In this document: one piece after another, positions 46,847 through 56,722 of the stretch
Layout of the letters: each line of letters begins with the position of its first letter
Numbering within the stretch: the first letter of the stretch is position 1
From: JBFLYZ01 sp040756415
Lineage (GTDB): Bacteria > Bacteroidota > Bacteroidia > JADZBD01
Length of the DNA stretch: 64,000 nt
Assembly (NCBI GenBank): GCA_040756415.1
Contig: JBFLYZ010000015.1
Location: 1-64,000, forward strand
Direction: 5' to 3'
Notes under the pieces: generated by a model
Database searches by the model: none
What the model was told of the DNA's origin: nothing
The model's input: the letters and a program-made list of their open reading frames with translations, nothing else
Position numbers and translations under genes: made by a program

Positions 46847-48546
46847 GCCTTGTTGAGTTTACTGTTCCTGAATCCGAAAGAGAAATAGATCATAAGCCCC
46901 AGGACCAGCCACACCAGGAACCAGAACCAGCTCGCCAGGGGTATCTGGGCCATCATGTAAAAGCAAAAGATCAGTCCCAGGACCGGGATCAGCGACAGGT
47001 TTTTCAGGAAGGAAAGAACGGTCATGACCGCAGCCAGGATGAGGAAGAGCAGCATGGGAATGGAGTCTTTGCTGAAACCGTTAAAATACCCTTGCGCCAT
47101 TTCTTTTCCGTAAACGTATACCAGCGCCAGGCTGCCGGCCGCCATCAGGGGCACGATGTAGCGGCCGTTGATGTAGGGCGTGCGGAATTTGCCCTGCGGA
47201 CGGTCCGGGTCGTCCTGTAGCTTCAGCACACCCGCGCATACGAGCACGAAGGCGAAGAGCGTGCCCATAGAGCAGAGGTCGAGCACGATGTGGCTGGGGA
47301 TGAAAAGCGTGGGTATAGCCACGCAAAACCCGGTAACGATAGTGGCGTACGAAGGCGTCTTGTACTTTTTGTGAACTTTTGAGAATTTTTTCGGGAGCAG
47401 GCCATCGCGGCTCATGCTCATCCAGATGCGGGGCTGCCCGAGCTGGAAGACCAGGAGTACGCCCGTCATGGCGATCACAGCGCTAACGGCAATGATGCCG
47501 GAGAACCATTTCATATCCAGCTTCTCGAATACATAGGCCAGCGGGTCGCCAACGGCCAGCTCGGCATAGTTCACCATGCCGGTAAGCACCAGCGCAATGA
47601 GTATGTACAGTACGGTGCATATAATGATGGCATACATGATGCCTTTGGGAAGGTCTCGCTCCGGGTCCTTACATTCTTCGGCCGTGGTCGATATGGCGTC
47701 AAAGCCGATGTAAGCGAAGAACACCGATGATACACCCTTCAATATGCCGCCAATGCCGTTGGGCGTGAAATCGCTCCAGTTATCGGTGTTAATGTGGAAT
47801 ATGCCCACCGCGATCACCAGCAGCACCACCGACAGTTTGATGACCACCATGGCATTGCTGGCGTTTCGGGTCTCTTTGATCCCGATATACACCAGCCAGG
47901 TGATAAAGACCACGATGGCTACAGCGGGCAGGTCGGCAATGATCCTCAGTCCACCGATAGCTGGTGCGTTCAGCCAGGCCTGATAGCCTTCCTGCACGCT
48001 GGCCGGCAGGTCGCTGAGCGCGGCACCTTTGGCCATATCGGCCGTAGCCGTAGTGAAGTGATTGGATGCCGAAACGTAATCGATGGTCATCCATTCGGGA
48101 AAATGCACGTTGAACGAGCCCATCAGCCCCGTAAAGTAATCCGACCAGGAAACGGCAACGGTCACGTTACCCACCGCGTATTCCATGATCAGTGCCCAGC
48201 CTATGATCCAGGCCAGCAGCTCGCCAAAAGCCACGTACGAATAAGTATAAGCGCTTCCCGCTACCGGCACCATGGAGGCGAACTCCGCATAGGCAAATGC
48301 CGCGAAGCCGCAGGCCAGCGCGGTGAAGATGAACAGGAAGATAACGCCAGGCCCGCCTGCAGCGCTGGCGGTGCCGATGGTGGAAAAGATACCCGCGCCA
48401 ATGATGGCAGCTATCCCGAAAGAGGTCAGGTCGCGCACCCCTAGGTGCTTGGCCAGCGGGGTGTATTCGGCATCGCTCTCGCCTTTTTTTGCCTGCTCCA
48501 GTATTTTAGAAACGGATTTTTTACGGAAGAGCTGATTGAAATTCAT
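46843..48546 (-). CDS. APC-family amino acid permease
   Basis: A 567-residue inner-membrane transporter with 12 or more helices, of the cationic amino acid transporter (YfnA/CAT-like) group: GVRDLTSFGIAAIIGAGIFS, VAGSAYTYSYVAFGELLAW, VFFAYIGFDAISTTAEECKD and RDLPKGIMYAIIICTVLYIL. First gene of the permease-SDR-Rieske operon. Its substrate is likely a cationic or neutral amino acid or amine consumed by the two downstream enzymes, which is inference. Confidence 0.93.
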   Translation of the reverse strand: MNFNQLFRKKSVSKILEQAKKGESDAEYTPLAKHLGVRDLTSFGIAAIIGAGIFSTIGTASAAGGPGVIFLFIFTALACGFAAFAYAEFASMVPVAGSAYTYSYVAFGELLAWIIGWALIMEYAVGNVTVAVSWSDYFTGLMGSFNVHFPEWMTIDYVSASNHFTTATADMAKGAALSDLPASVQEGYQAWLNAPAIGGLRIIADLPAVAIVVFITWLVYIGIKETRNASNAMVVIKLSVVLLVIAVGIFHINTDNWSDFTPNGIGGILKGVSSVFFAYIGFDAISTTAEECKDPERDLPKGIMYAIIICTVLYILIALVLTGMVNYAELAVGDPLAYVFEKLDMKWFSGIIAVSAVIAMTGVLLVFQLGQPRIWMSMSRDGLLPKKFSKVHKKYKTPSYATIVTGFCVAIPTLFIPSHIVLDLCSMGTLFAFVLVCAGVLKLQDDPDRPQGKFRTPYINGRYIVPLMAAGSLALVYVYGKEMAQGYFNGFSKDSIPMLLFLILAAVMTVLSFLKNLSLIPVLGLIFCFYMMAQIPLASWFWFLVWLVLGLMIYFSFGFRNSKLNKA

Positions 48547-48582
48547 CCGGGTGATTTTAAGCCATAAAAATAGAAAAATAAA

Positions 48583-50079
48583 TCAGGCGATAAGGCTTTT
48601 GAGAAAAGGCAGTCGGGCGGCCAGCTTTTCCTTGTCGAGCAGCAGCAGGGCGCAGGCAAAAAGAAAAGGAAGCGCGGGTACCTTATAGCGCACAATGGCG
48701 CCCATGACCGGGGTGGTAAGCCCGATGAGGATGAAAAGCAGCACAACAAAGCAAAGGCCGGGATAGAAGTGACGCTTGTCGCATTTGCCCCGGGAGGAGA
48801 ATATGACCGAAGCGAGGAGCAGGGCCAGGATGAACACGTTCTCTATGGCCGGAAGGGCCAGCAGCAGCGAGCCGGCTTCCCAGGGATAAGGCCGGGCCAG
48901 GGTGTTCCAGAAAGCGGCAGGGGAATGGGCCAGCAGGCTTTGTACCGTAGTATCGAGCTTTCCTATGCCGATACGGCTGCCGGAGGGGGGCTGGCTGTAA
49001 AAGACCCAGTAAGATGAGGTGTCGAAATCAGATACAGCGGTAAGCGTGTCTTTCGGCCTTTCCCTGAACCAGTACGTATAGGGTACTCCGTCCCGTATCC
49101 TGGCATAGCCCTTTGTCCCCGTTGGAATGATGGGATCTTTTATTGCGGGTTCTATGTACACAAACTTATTATCGTGCAGCAGGTGTGTGCCTCCTTCAGC
49201 CACGTGGATGAACATGCGTTGCTTGGTCACGATGCGTCCGGCCAGGTCGGCTTTGGGTACCAGCAGGGCCAGCGCACCAAACAGCAGCACAACCATGGCG
49301 GATTTCAGGAGGGCATAATTCTGCCCGCTTGCCTTTAGTGCCAGCCAGATCGCCAGCCCAGGCAGAAAGGCAATAAAGACATAGGCCTTGGTCAGCACCA
49401 GCAGGAAGGCGAATAGCAGGAAAAAGACAAGAGCCTTAAGCCGGTGGCCGCCCCCCGTCAGGAGGCTGAATTGCCTGATCATGCCGCCCATGGCGAATAA
49501 GGCCAGGCTTTCCTTGAGCACCCCTGATCCCCAGAACAGCAGGGAGGGGAAAAGGAAAAGCAATACCGCGAACGTACGCTGTTTGCCTTTCAATGCGGGC
49601 GCGAAGGTCTTATACAGCGCCACCAGCCCTGCCAGCGAGAGAAAAGCGAAGAAAACGGTATGCACGTTGAAATGGCCGAAGGAGAACAGGCGCAGGATGG
49701 CGTTGGCGCGTATCATGGTGCGGTCTTCGTTGATCATGCCCCCCTCGAACTCGCGGTACCAGTGATCCATTTTCAGGTAGTACTGCTTCAGGTGCTCATC
49801 GCTGCCGGTGCCAAAAAGAAGATGTAAATAGTCAGCGGGAGAATTTTTGAGAGCGGCATGCACCACAGCGCTGTCGTCAAAATATTTATAGATGTCGGCC
49901 GAAGAGCGGTCAGTATAGTAATAGGTGTAGAGCCACCAGAGCGCAAGCCCGCCAGCCACTTTGAGCAGGAACGCCAGGGCCAGGAAGCTGCGCGTAATGC
50001 CATCGGCCGAAAAGAATTTCAGCTTATAGATCAGCACCAGGAAAATGATGCTGTAAAGCGCACATAATGAGGCTTCCAT
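48583..50079 (-). CDS. Polytopic membrane protein (glycosyltransferase-like)
   Basis: A 498-residue protein with about ten membrane helices and one large hydrophilic loop (about 275-390; AEGGTHLLHDNKFVYIEPAI). The N-terminal region contains a loop rich in Tyr/Asp (YTYYYTDRSSADIYKYFDDS). The topology resembles GT39/EpsG/Wzy-like envelope polysaccharide enzymes, but I see no decisive catalytic motif. Transcribed alone, divergent from purL. Confidence 0.65.
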   Translation of the reverse strand: MEASLCALYSIIFLVLIYKLKFFSADGITRSFLALAFLLKVAGGLALWWLYTYYYTDRSSADIYKYFDDSAVVHAALKNSPADYLHLLFGTGSDEHLKQYYLKMDHWYREFEGGMINEDRTMIRANAILRLFSFGHFNVHTVFFAFLSLAGLVALYKTFAPALKGKQRTFAVLLFLFPSLLFWGSGVLKESLALFAMGGMIRQFSLLTGGGHRLKALVFFLLFAFLLVLTKAYVFIAFLPGLAIWLALKASGQNYALLKSAMVVLLFGALALLVPKADLAGRIVTKQRMFIHVAEGGTHLLHDNKFVYIEPAIKDPIIPTGTKGYARIRDGVPYTYWFRERPKDTLTAVSDFDTSSYWVFYSQPPSGSRIGIGKLDTTVQSLLAHSPAAFWNTLARPYPWEAGSLLLALPAIENVFILALLLASVIFSSRGKCDKRHFYPGLCFVVLLFILIGLTTPVMGAIVRYKVPALPFLFACALLLLDKEKLAARLPFLKSLIA

Positions 50080-50152
50080 CCTATAAATATAAGAATAAGA
50101 ACTGTTGAAAATTAATGCAAAAAATGAAAGTTACGGCAAGGGCTTTAATGAG

Positions 50153-50160
50153 TAAATTTG
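50153..50160 (+). promoter_or_regulatory. -7 box (TAAATTTG) for purL
   Basis: TAAATTTG matches TAnnTTTG 28 bases before the purL ATG. A TTA rather than TTG stands at -33 spacing (50131). Confidence 0.5.
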
Positions 50161-50188
50161 TTCTTCTTTTTTTGACAGAGAACCGACC

Positions 50189-52417
50189 ATGACCACAACC
50201 GAAAAAGAGCAATTGACCACGGTAGAGACCGCGAAGAACCTGGGACTGCTTCCTGAAGAATTCGAGAGGATAAAAGAGATACTGGGCCGCACGCCCAATT
50301 TCACCGAGCTGAGCATTTACTCGGTGATGTGGAGCGAGCACTGCTCGTATAAAAATTCCATTGTCTGGCTGAAGACCCTTCCCAAGGAAGGGCCGCATAT
50401 GCTGGCCAAGGCGGGCGAGGAGAACGCAGGCCTGGTGGATATCGGTGACGGCCTGGGCTGCGCCTTCAAGATCGAATCGCATAACCATCCATCCGCGCTG
50501 GAACCATACCAGGGAGCGGCTACCGGGGTAGGCGGCATCAACCGCGATATCTTTACCATGGGCGCGCGCCCCATAGCCCAGCTCAACTCGCTGCGCTTTG
50601 GCGACCTGAAGCTCGAAAAGACCAAGTGGCTGATCAAAGGGGTGGTGAAGGGCATAGGCGATTACGGCAACGCGTTCGGCATTCCTACCGTTGGCGGTGA
50701 GGTGTTTTTTGACGAATGCTATAACGTTAACCCGCTTGTCAACGCGATGAGTGCCGGCATCGTAAAAAGAGGCGAGACCGTTTCGGCCATTTCCTACGGC
50801 AAGGGTAATCCGGTATTCATTGTAGGCTCCTCGACCGGCAAGGACGGCATACATGGGGCCGCCTTTGCCTCAAAGGACCTGACCGAAGATTCGGCAAAAG
50901 ACCTGCCTGCCGTGCAGGTGGGTGATCCTTTCCAGGAAAAGCTCCTGCTCGAAGCCACGCTGGAGGTCATAAAAACGGGCGCTGTTATCGGTATGCAGGA
51001 TATGGGCGCTGCGGGCATTACCTGTTCTACTTCTGAGATGAGCGCCAAGGGCAGGCACGGTATGGTGGTTTGGCTGGATAAGGTGCCTACCCGGCAGGAG
51101 AACATGAAGGACTGGGAGATCCTGCTTTCCGAATCGCAGGAGCGCATGCTCATCGTGGTAAAGAAGGGTATGGAGAAAGAGGTGAATGCCGTTTTTGAGA
51201 AGTGGGACCTGAACTGCGTGCAGATAGGAGAGGTCACCGAGGGCAACCGCCTGAAATATTACATGCATGGCGAGCTGGTGGCCGATGTGCCCGCGGATAC
51301 GCTGGTGCTGGGCGGTGGCGCTCCCGTTTACAAGCGGGAGTTCAAAGAGCCCGCCTACTATGCCGAATCGAAGAAGTTCAGGATAGAGAGCGTAGAGGAG
51401 CCGCGCGACCTCCGGCCGGCAGCAAAGCATTTGCTTTCGCATCCCAATATCTGCTCCAAGCGATGGGTCTACAACCAGTACGATTCCATGGTGGGAACGG
51501 TCAATATGAGCACCAATTCGCCCAGCGATGCGGCCATCGTGAACATCAAGGGCACGGACAAGGCCATAGCGCTGAAAGTGGATTGCAATTCGCGTTACGT
51601 GAATGCCGACCCGGAAACGGGCTGCGCCATTGCCGTAGCTGAATCGGCCAGGAACATTGTATGCAGCGGTGGAGAGCCCAGCGCCATCACCAATTGCCTG
51701 AACTTCGGCAACCCCTATAACCCCGAGGTGTACTGGCAGTTCGTAGGCTCAATAAAAGGCATGGGGGCTGCGTGCACGAAATTCCAAACCCCCGTTACCG
51801 GTGGTAATGTGAGCTTTTACAACCAGTCCTCGTATGAAGGGCCGGTATTTCCCACCCCGACCATAGGCATGCTGGGCGTGCTCAAGGACAAGAGCAACCG
51901 CATGACGCTCGATTTCAAAAGCGAGGGCGACATCATCTACCTGGTAGGCGAGGCGCGTAACGATATATCCTCTTCCGAATATGTTTATTCCTATCATAAG
52001 ATCAAAAATACGCCCGCTCCCCATTTCGACCTGGACGAGGAGTACGAGGTGCAGCAGGCGGTAAAAAGCCTGATCAGCGGGAAGATCATCCAGTCGGCAC
52101 ATGATGTTTCGGACGGAGGCCTGTTAGTAGCCCTTGCCGAATCGGCCATGCCGGGCGGGCTGGGATTCGAGGTGAACACGGATAAGAACATCAGGAAGGA
52201 TGCCTGGCTTTTCGGTGAAAGCCAGAGCCGGGTTGTGGTATCCGTAAAGAAGGAGGAGGAGATCAGGCTGGTGGATGAGTTGAAAAAGTTCAAGGTGAAA
52301 TTCTCCAAGATCGGTTTCGTAAAGGGAAAAGAGATGCGCATCGATGGAGAATCCTACGGCACCATTGCCGAGGCAAAGGAATGGTATGACACTTCGCTGG
52401 AAAGCCTGCTGAAGTGA
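50189..52417 (+). CDS. purL: Phosphoribosylformylglycinamidine synthase subunit PurL (small type)
   Basis: A 742-residue PurL of the PurLQS system, catalysing FGAR to FGAM in purine synthesis with ATP and ammonia supplied by PurQ. Signatures: YSVMWSEHCSYKNSI, FKIESHNHPSALEPYQGAAT with the catalytic His, GGINRDIFTMGARPIA, QDMGAAGITCSTSEM, and the second half AESARNIVCSGGEPSAITNC and SDGGLLVALAESAM. Length fits the small form, so purQ and purS should be elsewhere. It is followed by a strong terminator and stands alone. Confidence 0.96.
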   Translation: MTTTEKEQLTTVETAKNLGLLPEEFERIKEILGRTPNFTELSIYSVMWSEHCSYKNSIVWLKTLPKEGPHMLAKAGEENAGLVDIGDGLGCAFKIESHNHPSALEPYQGAATGVGGINRDIFTMGARPIAQLNSLRFGDLKLEKTKWLIKGVVKGIGDYGNAFGIPTVGGEVFFDECYNVNPLVNAMSAGIVKRGETVSAISYGKGNPVFIVGSSTGKDGIHGAAFASKDLTEDSAKDLPAVQVGDPFQEKLLLEATLEVIKTGAVIGMQDMGAAGITCSTSEMSAKGRHGMVVWLDKVPTRQENMKDWEILLSESQERMLIVVKKGMEKEVNAVFEKWDLNCVQIGEVTEGNRLKYYMHGELVADVPADTLVLGGGAPVYKREFKEPAYYAESKKFRIESVEEPRDLRPAAKHLLSHPNICSKRWVYNQYDSMVGTVNMSTNSPSDAAIVNIKGTDKAIALKVDCNSRYVNADPETGCAIAVAESARNIVCSGGEPSAITNCLNFGNPYNPEVYWQFVGSIKGMGAACTKFQTPVTGGNVSFYNQSSYEGPVFPTPTIGMLGVLKDKSNRMTLDFKSEGDIIYLVGEARNDISSSEYVYSYHKIKNTPAPHFDLDEEYEVQQAVKSLISGKIIQSAHDVSDGGLLVALAESAMPGGLGFEVNTDKNIRKDAWLFGESQSRVVVSVKKEEEIRLVDELKKFKVKFSKIGFVKGKEMRIDGESYGTIAEAKEWYDTSLESLLK

Positions 52418-52435
52418 CGATTGAATAAAATACGG

Positions 52436-52470
52436 GCCCGGTCCGCCTCAGGCGGACCGGGTTTTTTATT
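52436..52470 (+). terminator. purL intrinsic terminator
   Basis: CCCGGTCCGCC-TCA-GGCGGACCGGG followed by TTTTTTATTTTT: an 11-bp stem and long T run just before mtgA. Confidence 0.9.
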
Positions 52471-52478
52471 TTTGCTGC

Positions 52479-53210
52479 GTGAAGGAGCGTTCGAAGAAGA
52501 TACTCAAAAAGCTGTGGCGCTTTGCCTGGAAGGCGGCCATGTGGTTCTTTATACTGAGCATTTTCAGCGTCATCCTGTTCCGCTGGGTGCCCGTCCCGGT
52601 CACGCCTTTCATGCTGGTGCGCTGCATGGAGCAGAAGCTGGACGGGAAGGATATGAAGCTGAGCAAGGATTGGGTGCCGCTCGAAAAAATATCGCCTCAC
52701 CTGCAGCTTGCGGTGGTCTGTACCGAAGACCAGAACTTCCTGAAGCATTCGGGCTTCGATTACCAGGCCATCGAGCGGGCCCTGGAGCATAACAAAACGC
52801 ATAAGCGCAAGCGGGGCGCCAGCACCATCAGCCAGCAGACCGCCAAGAATGTTTTTTTATGGCATGGCCGAAGTTGGGTGCGGAAAGGCTTTGAAGTTTA
52901 TTTCACATTCCTCATCGAGACCTTCTGGAGCAAGGAGCGTATCATGGAAGTGTACCTGAACGTGATCGAGTTCGGTGACGGGGTATATGGCGCGGAGGCC
53001 GCTTCGCAGGAGTTCTTTAAGCGCAGCGCCATCGAGATCAGCAAGTCGCAGGCGGCCTTACTGGCAGCCGTATTGCCTAACCCGCGCAGGTTCTCGGCAA
53101 AAAATCCAGGTCCGTATATGCAGTCGCGCAGAGACTGGGTGCTGAACCAGATGCGCCTGTGGGGCGGGGTGCTCGATTACCATCCTAAAGAAAGCGAAAA
53201 GACCAAATAG
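52479..53210 (+). CDS. mtgA: Monofunctional peptidoglycan transglycosylase
   Basis: A 243-residue GT51 enzyme with one N-terminal membrane anchor (AAMWFFILSIFSVILFRWVP). The catalytic Glu lies in CTEDQNFLKHSGFDYQAI. Further motifs are KRGASTISQQTAKNVFLW and KERIMEVYLNVIEFGDGVYG. It polymerises lipid II into glycan strands in the periplasm. It starts with GTG right after the purL terminator; no other start fits. No transpeptidase domain is attached. Confidence 0.94.
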   Translation: MKERSKKILKKLWRFAWKAAMWFFILSIFSVILFRWVPVPVTPFMLVRCMEQKLDGKDMKLSKDWVPLEKISPHLQLAVVCTEDQNFLKHSGFDYQAIERALEHNKTHKRKRGASTISQQTAKNVFLWHGRSWVRKGFEVYFTFLIETFWSKERIMEVYLNVIEFGDGVYGAEAASQEFFKRSAIEISKSQAALLAAVLPNPRRFSAKNPGPYMQSRRDWVLNQMRLWGGVLDYHPKESEKTK

Positions 53211-53213
53211 CTT

Positions 53214-54104
53214 TTATTTATGCACCACCTTGCAGCCTTTTGGCAGCAGGGCCTTGAGCACGGCAGCATCGTAATCGCTGAACCCGTTGCCGCGTATGTC
53301 GAGCACCTGCAGGTTGGTGAGGAAGCAGATAGAGTCGGGCAGGCGGGTGAGCTGGTTGTTCCTGAGCGATAGGTATTCCAGGCTTTTCATGTGATAAATG
53401 GCCTCGGGCAGCTCGCTCAGCTTGTTGTTGTCCAGGATCAGGTATTGCAGGCTTTTGATATTAGCCACCTGGTAGGGCAGCCGGGTGAGGCTGGATTGTA
53501 CGATGGTGAGCCGCTTGAGCTTCTGCAGCCGTCCTATGTCCGATGGCAGGCTGTCGATCTTCGAGTTGTAAATTAGCAGGTCGTTCAGCGAAGAAAGGTA
53601 GCCCAGGGCGTACGACAGCCTGAGCGTATCTTTCAGGTTGTTCTGTATATGCAGTATCTTCAGCTTATACAGGTACCCGAAATAATGGGGAATAGAGTCC
53701 AGGTTGGTGTTCTGCAGGTCGAGGTACATGAGGTTCTGCAGGTTCCCGAAGCTTTTGGGAAGGGTGTCGATGGGATTGCCGCGCGTGGAGAAATAGATCA
53801 GGCTGTTGAGCTTGCCCATCTCTTCGGGCAGCTTGTGAATATTGTTATTGGCCAGGCTCATCACCTGCAGGTTGGTGAAGCTCCCTATCTTCTTAAAGAG
53901 CTTGGCCGTATCGATGGGCTGGTCGTTGAGGTTAAGCTTATAAACCGTTTCTTTTTCTTTCAGCGCGGCCTTGATATCGGTATAGATGGTCGCGTTCTCG
54001 GGGCCCAATATGGAAAAAGGCGCTTCCATCACGGTTTTCTGGGCAAAAGGAGCAGAGCTGAGTAAGGTCAGAAGTGCCGCGAGAGGCGCAACGATACGCT
54101 TCAT
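53214..54104 (-). CDS. Secreted leucine-rich-repeat protein
   Basis: A 296-residue protein with signal peptide (MKRIVAPLAALLTLLSSAPF) and about eight to nine LRRs of the LPxxIxxLxxLxxLxLxxNxL type (KLPEEMGKLNSLIYFSTRGN, LDSIPHYFGYLYKLKILHIQ, LSELPEAIYHMKSLEYLSLR). LRRs mediate protein-protein binding; no enzymatic domain or sorting domain is present. It begins one base after the GH18 gene ends on the same strand, so the two are co-transcribed. Confidence 0.9.
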   Translation of the reverse strand: MKRIVAPLAALLTLLSSAPFAQKTVMEAPFSILGPENATIYTDIKAALKEKETVYKLNLNDQPIDTAKLFKKIGSFTNLQVMSLANNNIHKLPEEMGKLNSLIYFSTRGNPIDTLPKSFGNLQNLMYLDLQNTNLDSIPHYFGYLYKLKILHIQNNLKDTLRLSYALGYLSSLNDLLIYNSKIDSLPSDIGRLQKLKRLTIVQSSLTRLPYQVANIKSLQYLILDNNKLSELPEAIYHMKSLEYLSLRNNQLTRLPDSICFLTNLQVLDIRGNGFSDYDAAVLKALLPKGCKVVHK

Positions 54105-54105
54105 A

Positions 54106-56640
54106 TCATTGAATGAGGAGCTTTAGTGAATGCTCGCGCTCACCGGAGCGGATCCTGAGCAAATAAACGCCCTTGGCCTGCGTGCGCAGATCGATCAATG
54201 CTCCCGTGCTCATCGATCGGCCGGTGTACACCAGCTCACCCAGGGTATTATACACATCCAGGTCGTATTGCCCCGCGCCCGGCAACAGGAGCGCGAATGT
54301 GCCGCTGGAAGGATTCGGGTAAACGGCCGGGAGGGAATTGGCGCCCGTCTCATCAAGGCTTGTGGTGAGCGGAGTGCAGCTCCATGCAGCCGAGAAGCCG
54401 GCATTTTCCACGAATGGATCGGAGATGAAATGCAGGGTGAGTGCTCCGCCCGAGGAGGTAATGCTTCCTGGTGAGTTCATTCCGGTATAGCCACCGATCA
54501 GCGGGGCGTTGGTGGAAGCCCCATCGTAGATGTAAAGCGAATCGTAGTTGAGCTCCAGGTCGAATGCCGAAAAGCTGATGGTAACCGAAGCGGCATTGGT
54601 GGGAGCGATGGTATAGGTCCAGTCCTCGTTGCCCGCGTAGGCGCCCGATGGCCCCCCGCTGTCATCGATGGTGCCCGAGCAGTTGTTATCGGTATAGGCG
54701 CAAACGGGCGTGGTAAAGGAGCCACCGTAGGTTTGGGTGCTTCCGTTCCAGATGCGCCAGTAATAGGTGGTTCCGGGCTCGAACTTCAGGTAAGTATTGC
54801 AGTTGGGATAATCGCAAAAGCTTCCCGGGCACACAGTGGAGGTGAGGTTGCTCACGTCCTTGTTCCAGAAATACGAGAAGTTGGGATCGTCCGACACATC
54901 CACGAACCATCCGTTGCCGCTGTTGGTCCAGTTGAGGGTAACACCGATGACCGGGCAGTTGCCGGCCGTAACGCTGAGGTTGGCGGGGAGGTTGTTCTGC
55001 ACGCAGCTCCAGGTGGCGCTCCAGCCCTGGTCAACGGTATTGATGTCGGAGGTGAACCGTACCGTGAGCGCGCTGCCGGTGGAAGTAACGGTACCGGGCG
55101 AATTGGTGCCTGTGTAAGTGCCAATCAGGGGGCTGGTGGTGCTGGGCCCGTCATAGATGTACATAAAATCCCAGCTATTCTCTATGCTGAAGCTGCTGAA
55201 GCTGAGCGTTACCTGCGATGCGTTGGGCGGGGCAATGGTGTAGGTCCAGTCTTCGTTATCGTAATAATTACCCGGTCCGCCCAGGTCGCGGAAAGTTCCG
55301 CTGCAGGGCTGGGGCTGCGCGCAGGTGGTGAACTTATCCTGTATGGCATTCCAGCAGGCCGTATAGCCGTCATCATAACCCAGGGCCCATATCCCAATTC
55401 CCGCAATGTCGAGGAAATTCACCATGTCGTACTTGGCCGCCAGGCTGTACTCGTCATCGTACCAGGTCTGCCGCCACCCGGGGTTCTGGTACATATAGTA
55501 GGGGGTAGAGGAGGGGGAGTTCCACTGGTAGCCATAGGTCTGCGAATTGGGAACCGCATTATAATATACCACGGCCGTACCGGCCCCGGTGGTGGTGGCG
55601 TTAATGGCGTTGCTTGTAGTAGGCCAGTCGTAGCCGTAATACGGTACGCCCAGGCAGAGCTTGCTGGGTGAAACACCATCGTTCAGGTAATACACCACCG
55701 ATTTGGAACAGTCGATGGTAGGCCAGTTGTTGCCGTGGTTGAGTGGCGATACCGGGCCGGCATTGGCGCTGTTCTTCCAGTGGTAGTCGTAGCCCATAAT
55801 GATGAAGAGGTCCACGTAGGGGTTCATGGCTGCTACATCGAAGATGTTGCTCCAGTCGACTGCAGGCAGGGCGATAGAGACCTGCGATCCGGGGATGGCC
55901 GCGTGCATCTGGTTGCAGAGGTCGATCATGAACTGGGTGAATGCCGCGCTGTTGGAAGCGCTCATGCCTTCGAAATCGATGTTCACCCCGTTGGCATTGC
56001 GCTGCTGGATCAGCGAGATCATGGTGCTGATAAAGTTCTGGCGGGCCGTGGCGTTGTTCAGGAAGGTAGTATGGTTGCTGAACAGGGTGGCGCAGAGGTT
56101 AACGCGGCAGCCCGCGTTCTGCGCGTTGGTCACCGCCCCGCTCGTCAGCCAGTTGTGAATGGTGGTATAGCCGCCCGTGCTGGGGTTCACTTCGTACGAG
56201 AAATAGCTCAGGTCCGAAAGCAGGGTGTAATCGTAATTATTGTACTGCGTGGAGCTGATCCAGTACGGGTTCCACCCGAACACGATCTTGTTGAGCGGGC
56301 AGTTGCCCTGGGCCTGCTGTTTTTTATAGGCCGAGGCCTGCGGGTTCTGCGCGCGATAAAGCGAGTCCCACTGCGCTTCGGTGCTCAGGCCGTATCGCGC
56401 GTATTCTTCGGATTGCACCTGGAAAATGGAGCGAAAGCTCTGCGGGCCTTCCGGCTCGCTTTTGACACCGAAAATGGTTTGAGAGCCGCTGATCAGCGAG
56501 CCGCCCAGCTCTACGCTTACCTCCTCTTTTGCGTCATTCACCAGCGTGAAGCGCGACTGGGCCCCGGGGATGCCTTTCTTTTGCTGGGCGCTCAGGCACA
56601 GGGCCAGGCAGGCAGCGGGCAGGAGGAGGAGTTGTTTCAT
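54106..56640 (-). CDS. Secreted GH18-type glycoside hydrolase with CUB domains and T9SS type A tag
   Basis: About 844 residues from MKQLLLLPAACLALCLSAQ. The catalytic domain (about 110-430) is GH18-like, with the active-site strand ANGVNIDFEGMSASN (D-x-D/x-x-E type) and IMGYDYHWKNS; GH18 enzymes act on chitin or related N-acetylglucosamine polymers. Two CUB domains follow (about 450-550 and 655-755), separated by a short fibronectin-like segment with WRIWNGSTQTYGG. A C-terminal sorting domain ends it (VYPNPSSGTFALLL, GVYLLRIRSGE). A segment is nearly identical to one in the amidase gene at 58429. Confidence 0.9.
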   Translation of the reverse strand: MKQLLLLPAACLALCLSAQQKKGIPGAQSRFTLVNDAKEEVSVELGGSLISGSQTIFGVKSEPEGPQSFRSIFQVQSEEYARYGLSTEAQWDSLYRAQNPQASAYKKQQAQGNCPLNKIVFGWNPYWISSTQYNNYDYTLLSDLSYFSYEVNPSTGGYTTIHNWLTSGAVTNAQNAGCRVNLCATLFSNHTTFLNNATARQNFISTMISLIQQRNANGVNIDFEGMSASNSAAFTQFMIDLCNQMHAAIPGSQVSIALPAVDWSNIFDVAAMNPYVDLFIIMGYDYHWKNSANAGPVSPLNHGNNWPTIDCSKSVVYYLNDGVSPSKLCLGVPYYGYDWPTTSNAINATTTGAGTAVVYYNAVPNSQTYGYQWNSPSSTPYYMYQNPGWRQTWYDDEYSLAAKYDMVNFLDIAGIGIWALGYDDGYTACWNAIQDKFTTCAQPQPCSGTFRDLGGPGNYYDNEDWTYTIAPPNASQVTLSFSSFSIENSWDFMYIYDGPSTTSPLIGTYTGTNSPGTVTSTGSALTVRFTSDINTVDQGWSATWSCVQNNLPANLSVTAGNCPVIGVTLNWTNSGNGWFVDVSDDPNFSYFWNKDVSNLTSTVCPGSFCDYPNCNTYLKFEPGTTYYWRIWNGSTQTYGGSFTTPVCAYTDNNCSGTIDDSGGPSGAYAGNEDWTYTIAPTNAASVTISFSAFDLELNYDSLYIYDGASTNAPLIGGYTGMNSPGSITSSGGALTLHFISDPFVENAGFSAAWSCTPLTTSLDETGANSLPAVYPNPSSGTFALLLPGAGQYDLDVYNTLGELVYTGRSMSTGALIDLRTQAKGVYLLRIRSGEREHSLKLLIQ
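54363..54988. repeat. Direct repeat copy 1 (CUB-module cassette)
   Basis: About 626 bases nearly identical to 58713-59338 at a fixed offset of 4350. Between 54473 and 54957 I find only two substitutions (at 54856 and 54883). Divergence is concentrated near 54440-54470. It encodes the inter-CUB segment and the second CUB domain of the GH18 protein. Confidence 0.95.
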
Positions 56641-56684
56641 GTTTTGAGAATGATGAGCCAAATTATGAAAAATCCTAAACAAAA

Positions 56685-56702
56685 AACCCCCGTTCCGGGG
56701 GC
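56685..56702 (-). terminator. Intrinsic terminator of the PepSY/YCF48 transcript
   Basis: On the minus strand GCCCCCGGAACGGGGG is followed by TTTTTT. It lies between the PepSY-like gene and the GH18 gene, separating the upstream secreted genes from the GH18-LRR pair. Confidence 0.75.
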
Positions 56703-56722
56703 ATTTTATAAATACGATACAC

